This document shows, piece after piece, positions 1 through 9,141 of a DNA stretch of 44,425 nt. The stretch is from assembly GCA_949025205.1 (NCBI GenBank), contig CARMXJ010000006.1, positions 1 through 44,425 of the forward strand, written 5' to 3'. How positions within the stretch are numbered: the first letter of the stretch is position 1; each line of letters opens with the position of its first letter. Made by a program: the position numbers and the translations under genes. The notes below the pieces were generated by a model that saw only the letters and a list, made by a program, of their open reading frames with translations, was not told the origin of the DNA and made no database searches. This DNA comes from an uncultured Bacilli bacterium (GTDB lineage Bacteria > Bacillota_I > Bacilli_A > RF39 > UBA660).

Positions 1-29
1 ACGAGTATATCATCTTTTTTCTCTATTAT

Positions 30-1361
30 CTATATATTTAACTTACCACTAGTATCTTTTAAAATTCTTTCATATTCTCCCAGTTCATGAACCAAATCTA
101 GTAAATTATCCTCCATTAAAGAAAAATGTTCTTCTGGATACTTAATTTCAATTTGCATGGGTATATTGCCAATTCCTACAGGAATATCTAAAAAATCTTC
201 ATCTAAAACTCTACGCTGCCACAAACGAACATTATGCGCTCTGATAATATCTTGGCATTCTGTCACACTTAAATTATTTTGTATCAAAGAATTTCTTTGA
301 TTACTTAAAGCAACTTCTATTTCACTCTCTTTTTTATCCAAATATTTTTTATATAATTTTTGGCGTTTCTTCTCCCATCTTTTATCAGCAAATTTTTGAT
401 AAGCTCTTGTTAAAAGTGGCCATAGCAAACTACTTGCAAGCATAACCACACACATAACAATACTCGTAACAGAATCATCAAGCGTTCTCTTTCCACTACT
501 GATTCCATTCATAGTAGACATAAGCATAACAACACTCATCATGGACATCGTAAGCATAGGTCCAATCGTTAAAACCGCTGGGGTAGAATCTTCTTCCTTT
601 TTACTCGGTGGTGCATCGATTTCCAAAACAAACTTATGTAAAGCTTGAAAAAATCTAGGAGTCCGATAAAAATAATCTTCGTGAAATAAATCCCCCGACA
701 ATTCCTCATAATTTTCATTAAATTTAACTTCACTTGGTACAATCGTGGTAAAAGAAACAGAGGGAGCAACTAAATTATTAGGATTATTAACAAGAAAATA
801 ATCTGTTCCTTCTTTTCGCATTAAAATCATCTTTAACCCAAAAAGAAAGATAATGTCTCCATATTCTATCTTCTTTGTTCCAAAAACTCTTTTTTGATTC
901 ACAAAAACATAAGCATTCGGATCATGTAAAACAAGTTGATAATACTTCTCGCCTTTAGAAATCGTAAAAACTTGTTTAGAAATTCCAGACAAAGTGTAAT
1001 TAATTTGGTTAGCTTCATCATTTCCAACCGTGATAGAACTTCCTTTAGTCATCACAAACTCTCTAAAAGTAGTATCATAAATCGGAGAACAATACAAAAA
1101 ATACTTTTCTTGTCTATAATTATTTTTGATAGTATAAAATTGATAATCTTTTAAAATTACAAACGGTACCATTACATCATTAGCATCCATTATAAAAGCA
1201 TCACGATTGCTAACCAAATTCCATCTATTTTCGGTAGCATCAATATTCATAAGATTCATCTTTCGACCATTTTCAAAATCAGTAATCCAATAACTTCCAC
1301 TCACTTTTTTAGGAAGTGTAAACAAAATAAGTTTATTATTCTTTATAATCGTTATTTGCAT
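30..1361 (-). CDS. essC: EssC/YukB N-terminal part (FHA and membrane region of the T7SS ATPase)
   Basis: EssC is the central membrane ATPase of Firmicutes type VII secretion. This 443-aa product matches its N-terminal third. Residues 1-200 look like the two FHA-type beta domains. Two hydrophobic segments lie near residues 265-285 and 300-318. A basic helical stretch follows, ending in the EssC-like juxtamembrane block with LWQRR, DEDFL and IPMQIEIKYP. Full EssC proteins are about 1400-1500 aa and continue into FtsK/SpoIIIE ATPase domains; here a TAG at 30-32 ends the frame. The same frame stays open for the last 29 bases after that TAG, so this may be an interrupted gene, a natural split, or a sequence error. 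The start ATG has an AGAGGT ribosome binding site and lies 12 bp after the yukD stop. Family assignment is firm; intactness is unknown because the window ends. Confidence 0.82.
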   Translation of the reverse strand: MQITIIKNNKLILFTLPKKVSGSYWITDFENGRKMNLMNIDATENRWNLVSNRDAFIMDANDVMVPFVILKDYQFYTIKNNYRQEKYFLYCSPIYDTTFREFVMTKGSSITVGNDEANQINYTLSGISKQVFTISKGEKYYQLVLHDPNAYVFVNQKRVFGTKKIEYGDIIFLFGLKMILMRKEGTDYFLVNNPNNLVAPSVSFTTIVPSEVKFNENYEELSGDLFHEDYFYRTPRFFQALHKFVLEIDAPPSKKEEDSTPAVLTIGPMLTMSMMSVVMLMSTMNGISSGKRTLDDSVTSIVMCVVMLASSLLWPLLTRAYQKFADKRWEKKRQKLYKKYLDKKESEIEVALSNQRNSLIQNNLSVTECQDIIRAHNVRLWQRRVLDEDFLDIPVGIGNIPMQIEIKYPEEHFSLMEDNLLDLVHELGEYERILKDTSGKLNI

Positions 1362-1373
1362 ATTGCTACCTCT

Positions 1374-1628
1374 TTAATACAAAATGAGCTTAGAGCCATT
1401 TTTAATTTTACTATCTTTTACATACTCTTCTTCGCTTATTCTATCTCCTGTTACTTTATCATATAAACTTTTACATCCATCATTTAAAAACACAAAATCA
1501 CTTTGTTCTTCTACCATTTTTATGATTAAATCTTTAACAGTCCCCACTTTTTTAGTAATAGGAATATAAAGGTCAAATTCTTTTTCTATCATAGGTACAC
1601 TTACTACTACAAAAACTTTACTATTCAT
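1374..1628 (-). CDS. yukD: YukD/EsaB ubiquitin-like T7SS protein
   Basis: A small (84 aa) ubiquitin-fold protein of the YukD/EsaB type, a conserved cytoplasmic accessory of Firmicutes T7SS. The sequence has the expected pattern: a beta hairpin (KVFVVVSVPMIEKEFDLYIP), a helix (TVKDLIIKMVEE) and a C-terminal SKIKNGSKLILY block typical of ubiquitin-like YukD. I chose the ATG at 1628 because AGGAAG lies 6 bp before it; a GTG seven codons upstream is less likely and would overlap the preceding gene. It sits between the zinc-ribbon membrane protein and essC, the usual yukD-essC order, and is surely co-transcribed with them. Confidence 0.8.
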   Translation of the reverse strand: MNSKVFVVVSVPMIEKEFDLYIPITKKVGTVKDLIIKMVEEQSDFVFLNDGCKSLYDKVTGDRISEEEYVKDSKIKNGSKLILY

Positions 1629-1630
1629 AA

Positions 1631-1864
1631 CTATCTTCCTGACCACCACAATATAGCGATAACAATACTAAGAATGAAAACAAGAACAATTCCAATAGAA
1701 ATAAACAGAAAACGTACATTCTTTTTCGTTTCCAGCTTTTTTTCTTGTTTCTTTTGTTCATCAATTCCAGGCATCATAGAATGAAGAAGACTTAAATTTT
1801 CACCGCAATTAATACACACTTGATCTCCAGGATGCGTAATATATCCACAATGCTCACACTTCAT
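1631..1864 (-). CDS. Zinc-ribbon, single-pass membrane protein in the T7SS locus
   Basis: A 77-aa protein of unknown function. Residues 3-21 form a zinc ribbon (CEHC then CINC). A charged lysine-rich linker follows, then one transmembrane helix near residues 49-72 ending in WWSGR. The arrangement (cytoplasmic zinc ribbon, linker, C-terminal anchor) is common in small Firmicutes membrane proteins. Its TAG stop lies two bases before the yukD ATG, and the yukD ribosome binding site is inside its last codons, so the two are translationally linked. That coupling suggests a T7SS-related role, but it does not resemble EssA or EssB. AAGGG precedes the start. Confidence 0.65.
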   Translation of the reverse strand: MKCEHCGYITHPGDQVCINCGENLSLLHSMMPGIDEQKKQEKKLETKKNVRFLFISIGIVLVFILSIVIAILWWSGR

Positions 1865-1928
1865 GTTATCAACCCTTTACTATATCCATCTTATCATACA
1901 TAAGATTAAAATAAAATTAAAATTTAAC

Positions 1929-1959
1929 AAAAAACTGATAATAAAATTTTACCAGTTTT
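1929..1959 (-). terminator. Rho-independent terminator after the candidate immunity gene
   Basis: On the minus strand AAAACTG and CAGTTTT pair around an AT-rich inner region that can extend the stem, followed by a run of T. It lies about 25 bp after the stop of the 202-aa gene. It would separate the effector/immunity unit from the zinc ribbon-yukD-essC unit. Confidence 0.6.
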
Positions 1960-1983
1960 AAATCTTTATTTGTTGTAATAAAA

Positions 1984-2592
1984 TTAACTTTCTTTGAAGA
2001 TATCTGGACTAGCAATATAAATGACATAAGAAAGTGGCACTTCCAATTTAGAAGAAAATATTCCTTTTAATTCCTTAAAAATAGTAGAAATCATTTTATC
2101 TATATTTTTAATTTGTTCTAATGTCTCACATTTATTTAATTCATAAGCAAATTCAAACACAAAACTTTTTGATGGTACTTGATTATTAGACGTAAAATAA
2201 TTAAATGTTGTAAAGTCACCACTTTCAAATAATACTTTATTTGCTGTTTTCATAATAAAACTATTAGGTAAATATTGATTATCAAATATACAAGATTTTA
2301 TTAAATCTAATTCTTCATTATTTAATTTTTCAATGTGATAATTATTTCTAAAAAACAAATAATTACTTTCTAAAGTAGAAAATTTGTGATAAAAATTGTA
2401 TTCATGATCATTTATTTTTGGAGTATTTAAATTTGACAAAACTCTATCTACTTTATTAAAGTCATAAAATTGTTTAAATAAACGCTCAATACTTTCCCGA
2501 TATTTTATTTGATAAAGAAGAAAAGTCTCGTTGTCAATACCTAATTTTTCAACCTGGTTTTCATTATAAGTATTTGGATTAAATATATACAT
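1984..2592 (-). CDS. Unknown protein, candidate immunity protein for the large T7SS effector
   Basis: A 202-aa soluble protein with no signal peptide or membrane helix and no family I recognise. It is mostly helical and rich in Asn, Phe and Tyr. It begins 10 bp after the effector stop with a good GGAAG ribosome binding site and is followed by a terminator. In polymorphic-toxin and LXG-type T7SS loci the gene directly after the effector usually encodes the cognate immunity protein. The assignment here rests on position, size and lack of export signals, not on sequence similarity. If correct, it would block the papain-like C-terminal domain of the effector. Confidence 0.5.
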   Translation of the reverse strand: MYIFNPNTYNENQVEKLGIDNETFLLYQIKYRESIERLFKQFYDFNKVDRVLSNLNTPKINDHEYNFYHKFSTLESNYLFFRNNYHIEKLNNEELDLIKSCIFDNQYLPNSFIMKTANKVLFESGDFTTFNYFTSNNQVPSKSFVFEFAYELNKCETLEQIKNIDKMISTIFKELKGIFSSKLEVPLSYVIYIASPDIFKES

Positions 2593-2602
2593 ATTACTTC
2601 CT

Positions 2603-5600
2603 CTATTCTATATTAAATGTTATAGACTCAATTACTAAGTTAGTGCCTTTTTTATTTTTATACTTTTCCAAAGAATCTTTTGAATATTTAAATTTTTTAT
2701 TCCATGAAGAAACTGTAAATTCACCAGCTTGATTAAAATCTGTAATTATCATAGCGTGAGGACCTATATTCTCAAACTGACTTCCATCTATTTTTGCATT
2801 TTGTAAAGCTCCATCATTACTTAATGATAAGCGACCTTCTAAATAGTTCAAATCAAAATTTTCACTGTACATAAAATAAAAAGTATTTAAATCTTTTGCG
2901 CATTGTAACATGTCAGTTACTGCATCTGTATATTTGTAATTTGTATCTATATTAGAAAAATCTAAATGTATACCTTTAGGTTCTAAAAATTTTGTATATC
3001 TAGTTTTTCTTACACCATTTGACAATCCATCTCCACGTCCATAAACTTCTGCTACAGTCTGAAATCGATTAGAAGATAAAAAACATTCCAATGCTATAGT
3101 ATCAAAATTATAGTTTTTTATTCCTTTTTCCTCATAGTATAAATCATAACCAAATCTTTCTTTAAAAATTTGAGTTCCATTTTCCATATTGTCAAAATAA
3201 GTTACTAAAGCATTTGCTAAAGACACATAAGCACAACCAACAATTTCATATCGTGAAACCACTTTTATCATTTCTTCATCTGTAATAGTTGGATAATATT
3301 GTCTCATAATTTTTTTCAAATCTTCCACTTTTAAACTATCTGATTTAGAAAGAGAATCAGCCATAAATAAAGATCTTGCGTTACTTTGATTTCCTCCATA
3401 AATATCAGAGTTAAAAATTTGATTTGCTGTTTTATAATTCATAATATTATATATACTAGTATCTATATCTTGTAAGGATACTTTTTCAATTTGAACATCA
3501 TGTAAATCATGTAAATTATATTTTAAAACCAAATGATCGATATCTAGCATATTTAAATTTTTTCCATCTGTTTTTACATAAAAATCTACTAATTCACCAT
3601 TAGATAATCCTTTTAGTTTATATATATTATTATCAGTACTATCAATATTTATGTTATACGATTCTACTTCTGTTATTTGAATATTTTCTATTTTTTGATC
3701 TTCTTTGAAAATACTTGTTAAATCTAACCTTCCTCTTAGAGTTTCATATACCTGAGTTACATTTTTTCCATCCACTGACATATTTACTTTTACTAAATTA
3801 GGTAAATCTGAAAAAAATAGTGTACTTTTTCGTTCATTCCAAGTTATAGATTTAATTTTGGCATTACCATTTATAAATGCATATTCAGTATATGCATCAT
3901 TCATAAGAAAATCTAAGGAAATATAATTTGACCCTTGAAATATAGGTTCTTGTGCTTCTTTAGTATATTTTAAAGTATCTCCAAAAATCTCTACTTCTAT
4001 ATCATACCACCCTGATTTTTCAACATTTGTCTTAAAAGAGTTTCCATTAATTTCTATAGGGATAAGAGAGTTATTTTGAATATTTTGATTTAAAGTATCA
4101 TTGATATTGTTTAGAATTTGATTTAACTTTATACTGGCTTCTGTTGTATGATTAGAAGATGCAAATCCAGACAATAATACTGAAATGTAGCTTCTAAATT
4201 TAGGATGCTTTAACAAATATTCTTCTGTATAAATATGATCTGCTACATTTTCTAAAAATTTGTCATAAGTTGCTGGTATCTCAGTTTCTTTTGATAAATT
4301 TCTTAATGATTCCCCTATATTATAACCATATTTTTGAATAAATTTATTAAATTCCTCTGTAGATAAACTAGATAATTTATCCATAAAAGTTTCATTGCTA
4401 AGAATATATTCAAATTTAAAATTATTTTTGACAAAACTGTTCATTATTTCAAAAAAATCACGGAAGGACACACTATTAAACATAGCTTTCATTTTCTCAC
4501 TATTAAAGATTTGATTAAATTCTGAATAAGACAATTTGCTCAAAGTGGGTACAATAAGATGAGATAATTTTACCAAATTTTTTTCCAATATGCCTTCTAT
4601 TCTTGATGTGTATACTAAGCCATGTAATAGATCCTCATCTTTCATCATATTAAAAATAGTTCCATTTTCTAAATCGTTTATTTCTCCAGTTTCAATTAAT
4701 TGTTTTAAAAACTCTTTTTTAGTTTCAATAGAAACTTGAGAGTCATCAGTAAGTTTATTTACAATAAACAAATCTTGCTCACGTCTTGTTTTAAATCCAT
4801 GCCATTCTTCTAAAAGACCTCTTATTTCAGGAGAAAATTCTTCTACAACAGCATTTTCTTGTAATAATTCTATATTATCTGTATAATCAGAAAAATCTGC
4901 CCCAGGTATAAAAGCATCTTTTACATTTTCAAATAAAGCATTATTTTGATTTTCTTTCGTACTATTTAAATTATGATTAGTTTGCAAATTTTCTTTTGTA
5001 TTTATAGTAGTATTCATTCTAAATTCATTTTCCCGTTTAATTATAGTGTCTTTAATTTTTTTAGTTAAATTCAAATCCAAAATTGTGTTTCCTTTAGAAT
5101 CCAATTTGATATTATAGTTTCCTAAATCTACTTGTACAGTTTTTAGTATTTCGTATATTCCGTTACTATCTATTTTTTTATCAGTAGTTTCAAATGTCAT
5201 ATCATACATTCTAATATTATTTTTTTTATCTTTTACTCCTAACAAAAACCTTTCTAATGCTAAATTACTATCAGTACTTACACGAGTTTTAGTTATATTT
5301 TTTATATATCCAAGTTGTTGCATTTTTTTTAGTAACATATACGTATTAGCTTGACTTCTAGTTCCATATTTCTTATTGTTTTCTAATTGTTGAAAAGCAT
5401 TTAAAGAACGAACCAAAAAGTATTCTTGATGATTATCAGTAAATCTAGATTTCAAAAAATCATTATAAGCTAAGGAATTTTGATATAATTTTGTTATTTT
5501 TTCTTTTCCATTTGGTGTCTTTATTTTTATATCCGATGTCATTAAAAAACTATTTTTAATAGAATTATTAGTCAAAGCATCTTGTGAAGCTTTTAAACCT

Positions 5601-8542
5601 ATCAAAAATGGAGGAACACCAATAGCAATACCTAATGGTCCAAAGGACATAGCAATAATACCTCCAACTGAAAACAGACCTCCATACATCAGCTTAGAAA
5701 TTCTTCCTGTCGATTTTTTTAGTGATTTGATTGCATAAGAATAATCTCCTAGTTTTAAACCACTAGTATCATTCACATTTTGTAAAAGATTATTATCTTT
5801 TGAAAATAAATTAGATAAATAATTATCCTTAATAACTTTCACATTTTTTTTATTATTCAAAAATTCTTGAATTTCTTTACCTTCCGCCGTATTTTTATAA
5901 TTTTCATAAATATCTTGCGAAACAGGTTTATATACAAGTTCATCATTAACTTTTTTTAAAACAAAATATGTTTTTGAAACATCTTGATTAGCTAAATTAA
6001 ATTTACCATCATAACTAATAGCACCATCATCTAGATGCCTAATTTTCAATTTTGAACTATTTATTACATCCTCAGAAGGATTAATTTTCAAAGCTGTAGT
6101 TACTAAAGGAATAACATCTAAATTAGTTGCAAAAGTACCAACTTCTGGAACTCCATTAAAAAAGAATGTCTTAGGATTACCATAAGAAGCATTTAAACCA
6201 CTAGGCTTTATATATCCGCTATCTATAATTTTATCTACTGCATCTGTAAAATAATAAAGTCCATTTTGCATAATTTCTTGATTTAATCCCGAGAAATTAT
6301 TTGTATTTTGATAAACATATTTTTTTAAATTCGATTCTAAAATATTACTTACAGATTCTAATAAATTATGGGTATTGTATTTTAAATCTTCTAATTTAAT
6401 GCCTCCAACATTATTTAAGTCAAATAAATGATGACTGTTTTGATTATTACTTACTAAACTCGAAAACAAACTCATTTGTGTTGCAGCATTCATAGAACTA
6501 CTAAGTACATTGCTTAATTTATTAACACTTGCAGTACCTCCAACAGTTACACCATTAATCATACCTGCTGTAACAGCTCCATATGCCCCACTTTTAATTG
6601 CATCTTTTGTAGTATCGCTCCAGTTAATCTCTTCTCCAAAAATTACTTTTCGCATTAAGGCATCAATAAATGCTTGACTACCCTCTTCAATCGATTCATT
6701 TCCAGAAGCAAATAACCAAGTTCCAAAATCAACAACATCAAAATCACTAATTCCTGAAATACCTCCTAGAACATATTCAAGTCCGGCTTCTGAAAGTCCA
6801 TTGCAAAGCCCATAAAATAAAGATTGTTCTGTACTATAGCCTTCTACTAAAGCACCATGATAACTATTTCCACCAGCACTAGCACCCATACTTCCTGCAC
6901 TAATCACGTGTACAGCTCCTTCACCCAGTCCGGTACCACCTAATACAATACTTAAAGTTATAGAAGGTAGCATATTTCCTACACTTTGAAACATCTCATA
7001 ATTAGAACTTAGCCCTGAAGTATATTTATTATTAGGTTCAGTCAAAGCTTGTAAAATATACATTGTCTCATACTCATTTTCCGTATAAACTTTACTAGAA
7101 TTAAACCAAGCCGCCAATCCTTCAAAATACGACTCCACTCCATCACCGGTAGCTTTCGTTGCTGTTTTCAAATGATTTAAAACATAGTCTCCTATATGTT
7201 CTTCATCCTTAAGACCACTTAAAAACGCATTAGCACTCATTTGACCATTGATTTGGTTAATCGTATCTTCCATTGTTTCCAAATACTTTTTAGCGGCACT
7301 TTCTCCCTTATTTTCATATAAATAATTATACATTTTAGCAAGTTCAGGATTTTCTACACTTGCTCTAGATAAATTAATAATAGCAGTGTCCAAAAATTTA
7401 TAACTATCTTGTTCATATTTTTCTAAAGGAGTAACTATATCTGTCTTATTTGTATAATTTTGATAATCAGAAAGTAAAGTCATCAAAACATAATCAGCAC
7501 TTTGAATGGATTTATCATACTGATTAATGGTGGCAATCAAACAAGATTTATCATTTTCAAGACCAGTTATATAAGTATGAAATTCATCGTAATTTTTAAA
7601 TTCCGTTTTTTCTTGGACCAAATGATTTAATTCTAGTTTTAAATTTTCTATTTCCTCATATTGCTCTTTAACTTCTAAATCTTTTGCTTTTAAAATAGAA
7701 ACCATTTCATCAACAGTCAAATGAAAAGAATGATCTGGTAAACGTAAATTCCCAATTCCTAACTCTAAAATTTTAGCATCCGTTATCATTCCTTTTTGAT
7801 ATTGACTAGCAAGTTCTCTTAAACTTTGATCGGTTCTGGTCTCAATCTCTAAAATATTACTGTAATATCCATCAAGTTCTATAGTTATAGCATTAAATTT
7901 ATCGATTTCTTGTGTAATTTGTTCCAAAGGAGTACTACATAATTCCATCTGTCTTTGTAAAGAAATCTTATATCCTTTTACCAAATCATTATACATTGCT
8001 TCATCCACTGTACGAATGCCTTCTTGACTGTTCAAGAGTTTTTCCCACTGATTGTAAAGATCCAAATAGTAATCATCACTATGAAAATTCTCTGACTTTA
8101 CAATATTTTTTTCAGCTTGTTTTACAAAATCTAAAAAATCAGTAGTTTGAGGAGATTTTACTGTAGCCTTAAACAAATTAACTTCAAATATATCTTCTTC
8201 TTTTACAGAAAATTTAGACAAAGTATTTTTATATTTCATTGCAGAAGCATGCGCCGCGTTTGCTTTAATGACCCCCCCCCCAAGTCCACTTAAGCTTTTC
8301 TCAACGCCTTCAATATCATTTTTATAATCTTCTAAATAAAGTGTTACTTTTTCAGTATTATTGGAAATTGACTCATAATTTTGCTGTATTTTTCTTAAAT
8401 AGTTACTAACAGGTGCACAACCAGAAGAACCATAGGATCCTGAAGAAAAAGTATTCTTTTTTACACTAAAATATCTTTTATAATTTTTTAAAATATTAAT
8501 ATTGGACATAATAGATACTGTATTCGCATAAAATTTATCCAT
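2603..8542 (-). CDS. Giant T7SS-type effector (1979 aa) with C-terminal papain-like cysteine peptidase domain
   Basis: Residues 1 to about 460 are helical and coiled-coil, as in the targeting part of LXG-like T7SS substrates; there is no Sec signal. Residues about 525-680 are rich in Gly/Ala (GGTGLGEGAVHV, ending AGMINGVTVGG), and a second hydrophobic stretch lies near 944-984 (SVGGIIAMSFGPLGIAIG); either could enter a membrane. The centre is long, low in complexity and unassigned. The C-terminus carries VGCAYVSLANAL (Cys1770), GPHAMIITDF (His1929) and SSWNKKF (Asn1948), the Cys-His-Asn order and SW-N context of papain/C39-fold peptidases. Such a domain could cleave proteins, or be a related amidase or deamidase. 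Helical partner genes lie upstream and a candidate immunity gene downstream. A G10 tract in codons 88-91 could switch the reading frame. The ATG has AGAGGAAG and its own promoter. Confidence 0.7.
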   Translation of the reverse strand: MDKFYANTVSIMSNINILKNYKRYFSVKKNTFSSGSYGSSGCAPVSNYLRKIQQNYESISNNTEKVTLYLEDYKNDIEGVEKSLSGLGGGVIKANAAHASAMKYKNTLSKFSVKEEDIFEVNLFKATVKSPQTTDFLDFVKQAEKNIVKSENFHSDDYYLDLYNQWEKLLNSQEGIRTVDEAMYNDLVKGYKISLQRQMELCSTPLEQITQEIDKFNAITIELDGYYSNILEIETRTDQSLRELASQYQKGMITDAKILELGIGNLRLPDHSFHLTVDEMVSILKAKDLEVKEQYEEIENLKLELNHLVQEKTEFKNYDEFHTYITGLENDKSCLIATINQYDKSIQSADYVLMTLLSDYQNYTNKTDIVTPLEKYEQDSYKFLDTAIINLSRASVENPELAKMYNYLYENKGESAAKKYLETMEDTINQINGQMSANAFLSGLKDEEHIGDYVLNHLKTATKATGDGVESYFEGLAAWFNSSKVYTENEYETMYILQALTEPNNKYTSGLSSNYEMFQSVGNMLPSITLSIVLGGTGLGEGAVHVISAGSMGASAGGNSYHGALVEGYSTEQSLFYGLCNGLSEAGLEYVLGGISGISDFDVVDFGTWLFASGNESIEEGSQAFIDALMRKVIFGEEINWSDTTKDAIKSGAYGAVTAGMINGVTVGGTASVNKLSNVLSSSMNAATQMSLFSSLVSNNQNSHHLFDLNNVGGIKLEDLKYNTHNLLESVSNILESNLKKYVYQNTNNFSGLNQEIMQNGLYYFTDAVDKIIDSGYIKPSGLNASYGNPKTFFFNGVPEVGTFATNLDVIPLVTTALKINPSEDVINSSKLKIRHLDDGAISYDGKFNLANQDVSKTYFVLKKVNDELVYKPVSQDIYENYKNTAEGKEIQEFLNNKKNVKVIKDNYLSNLFSKDNNLLQNVNDTSGLKLGDYSYAIKSLKKSTGRISKLMYGGLFSVGGIIAMSFGPLGIAIGVPPFLIGLKASQDALTNNSIKNSFLMTSDIKIKTPNGKEKITKLYQNSLAYNDFLKSRFTDNHQEYFLVRSLNAFQQLENNKKYGTRSQANTYMLLKKMQQLGYIKNITKTRVSTDSNLALERFLLGVKDKKNNIRMYDMTFETTDKKIDSNGIYEILKTVQVDLGNYNIKLDSKGNTILDLNLTKKIKDTIIKRENEFRMNTTINTKENLQTNHNLNSTKENQNNALFENVKDAFIPGADFSDYTDNIELLQENAVVEEFSPEIRGLLEEWHGFKTRREQDLFIVNKLTDDSQVSIETKKEFLKQLIETGEINDLENGTIFNMMKDEDLLHGLVYTSRIEGILEKNLVKLSHLIVPTLSKLSYSEFNQIFNSEKMKAMFNSVSFRDFFEIMNSFVKNNFKFEYILSNETFMDKLSSLSTEEFNKFIQKYGYNIGESLRNLSKETEIPATYDKFLENVADHIYTEEYLLKHPKFRSYISVLLSGFASSNHTTEASIKLNQILNNINDTLNQNIQNNSLIPIEINGNSFKTNVEKSGWYDIEVEIFGDTLKYTKEAQEPIFQGSNYISLDFLMNDAYTEYAFINGNAKIKSITWNERKSTLFFSDLPNLVKVNMSVDGKNVTQVYETLRGRLDLTSIFKEDQKIENIQITEVESYNINIDSTDNNIYKLKGLSNGELVDFYVKTDGKNLNMLDIDHLVLKYNLHDLHDVQIEKVSLQDIDTSIYNIMNYKTANQIFNSDIYGGNQSNARSLFMADSLSKSDSLKVEDLKKIMRQYYPTITDEEMIKVVSRYEIVGCAYVSLANALVTYFDNMENGTQIFKERFGYDLYYEEKGIKNYNFDTIALECFLSSNRFQTVAEVYGRGDGLSNGVRKTRYTKFLEPKGIHLDFSNIDTNYKYTDAVTDMLQCAKDLNTFYFMYSENFDLNYLEGRLSLSNDGALQNAKIDGSQFENIGPHAMIITDFNQAGEFTVSSWNKKFKYSKDSLEKYKNKKGTNLVIESITFNIE
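8272..8281 (-). repeat. G10 homopolymer inside the effector coding sequence (candidate phase-variation tract)
   Basis: Ten C on the plus strand, so ten G on the coding strand, span Gly88-Gly90 and the first base of Val91 of the 1979-aa effector. As given, the frame is open. A one-base gain or loss would shift it within the N-terminal region. G/C runs this long are otherwise absent here apart from the one at 16716-16725. Confidence 0.8.
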
Positions 8543-8591
8543 ATTAATACTTCCTCTCTAAAACAAAAAACAACCTATTCTACTTTTATAG

Positions 8592-8620
8592 ATTGTATCA
8601 TATTTATAAAATGTCTTCAA
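8592..8620 (-). promoter_or_regulatory. Promoter of the large effector gene
   Basis: On the minus strand TTGAAG (8615-8620) and TACAAT (8592-8597) are separated by 17 bp and lie about 50 bp before the effector start, giving it transcription independent of the upstream WXG genes. Confidence 0.6.
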
Positions 8621-8641
8621 ATGGTTTTAACAGAATAAGCA

Positions 8642-9136
8642 TTACGAATTTAAAAGACTATCAACTGTTTTTTCTAATTGCGTCATCTCTTTTGTTTTAG
8701 ATTGTATCAAACTATTTTTTGCGTTAATCTTATTAACTACACCTTGATCCAAAACTGTATCTGTTTCCGTATAAGTATTTCCTTCAGAATCAGTTGTAGT
8801 ATAAGTAACTGTTTTATATTTATGCTTTTCTAATTCATTAACTTCTGCTTGTAACGTTTTAATCTCTGTTTCTAATTTTTGTATTTTTTCAATACTAGTA
8901 CAAGCTGTATTCAATGTAGTCAAATTTTTCTTCAATGTAGAAACAGAGCCTGTTTTACTACTACTTTGTATTTCCCCTAAAGAAGTCCCTATAACGCTGG
9001 TAACAGAGGATTGTAAAACGGCAGGATTGGTTAAATTTGCTTGGATTTTTTGAAAATTATAACTTGATAATTCATTTAAAGCGGTACTAATAGCACTTTT
9101 TAAAGAAGCAACGGCTATATTTGTATACTTTCCCAT
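8642..9136 (-). CDS. 164-aa helical T7SS partner protein
   Basis: A small soluble helical protein without a signal peptide. The N-terminal 60 residues are rich in Ala, Ser and Thr. A long coiled coil (KIQKLETEIKTLQAEVNELEKHK) follows, then a short Thr-rich beta stretch (TVTYTTTDSEGNTYTETD) and a final helix. It lies 5 bp after the WXG-like gene and about 100 bp before the effector. LXG operons commonly place small helical targeting proteins (Lap-type) directly before the toxin, so a role in delivering or shielding the effector is likely. I recognise no named family, and no WxG motif is present. Confidence 0.55.
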   Translation of the reverse strand: MGKYTNIAVASLKSAISTALNELSSYNFQKIQANLTNPAVLQSSVTSVIGTSLGEIQSSSKTGSVSTLKKNLTTLNTACTSIEKIQKLETEIKTLQAEVNELEKHKYKTVTYTTTDSEGNTYTETDTVLDQGVVNKINAKNSLIQSKTKEMTQLEKTVDSLLNS

Positions 9137-9141
9137 AATAA

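Noticed and set aside
30..32. TAG recoded as a sense codon in this genome
   Set aside because: TAG acts as a normal stop for the zinc-ribbon protein, gmk, the effector, the response regulator and the surface protein, each at family-consistent ends, so genome-wide reassignment is not supported.
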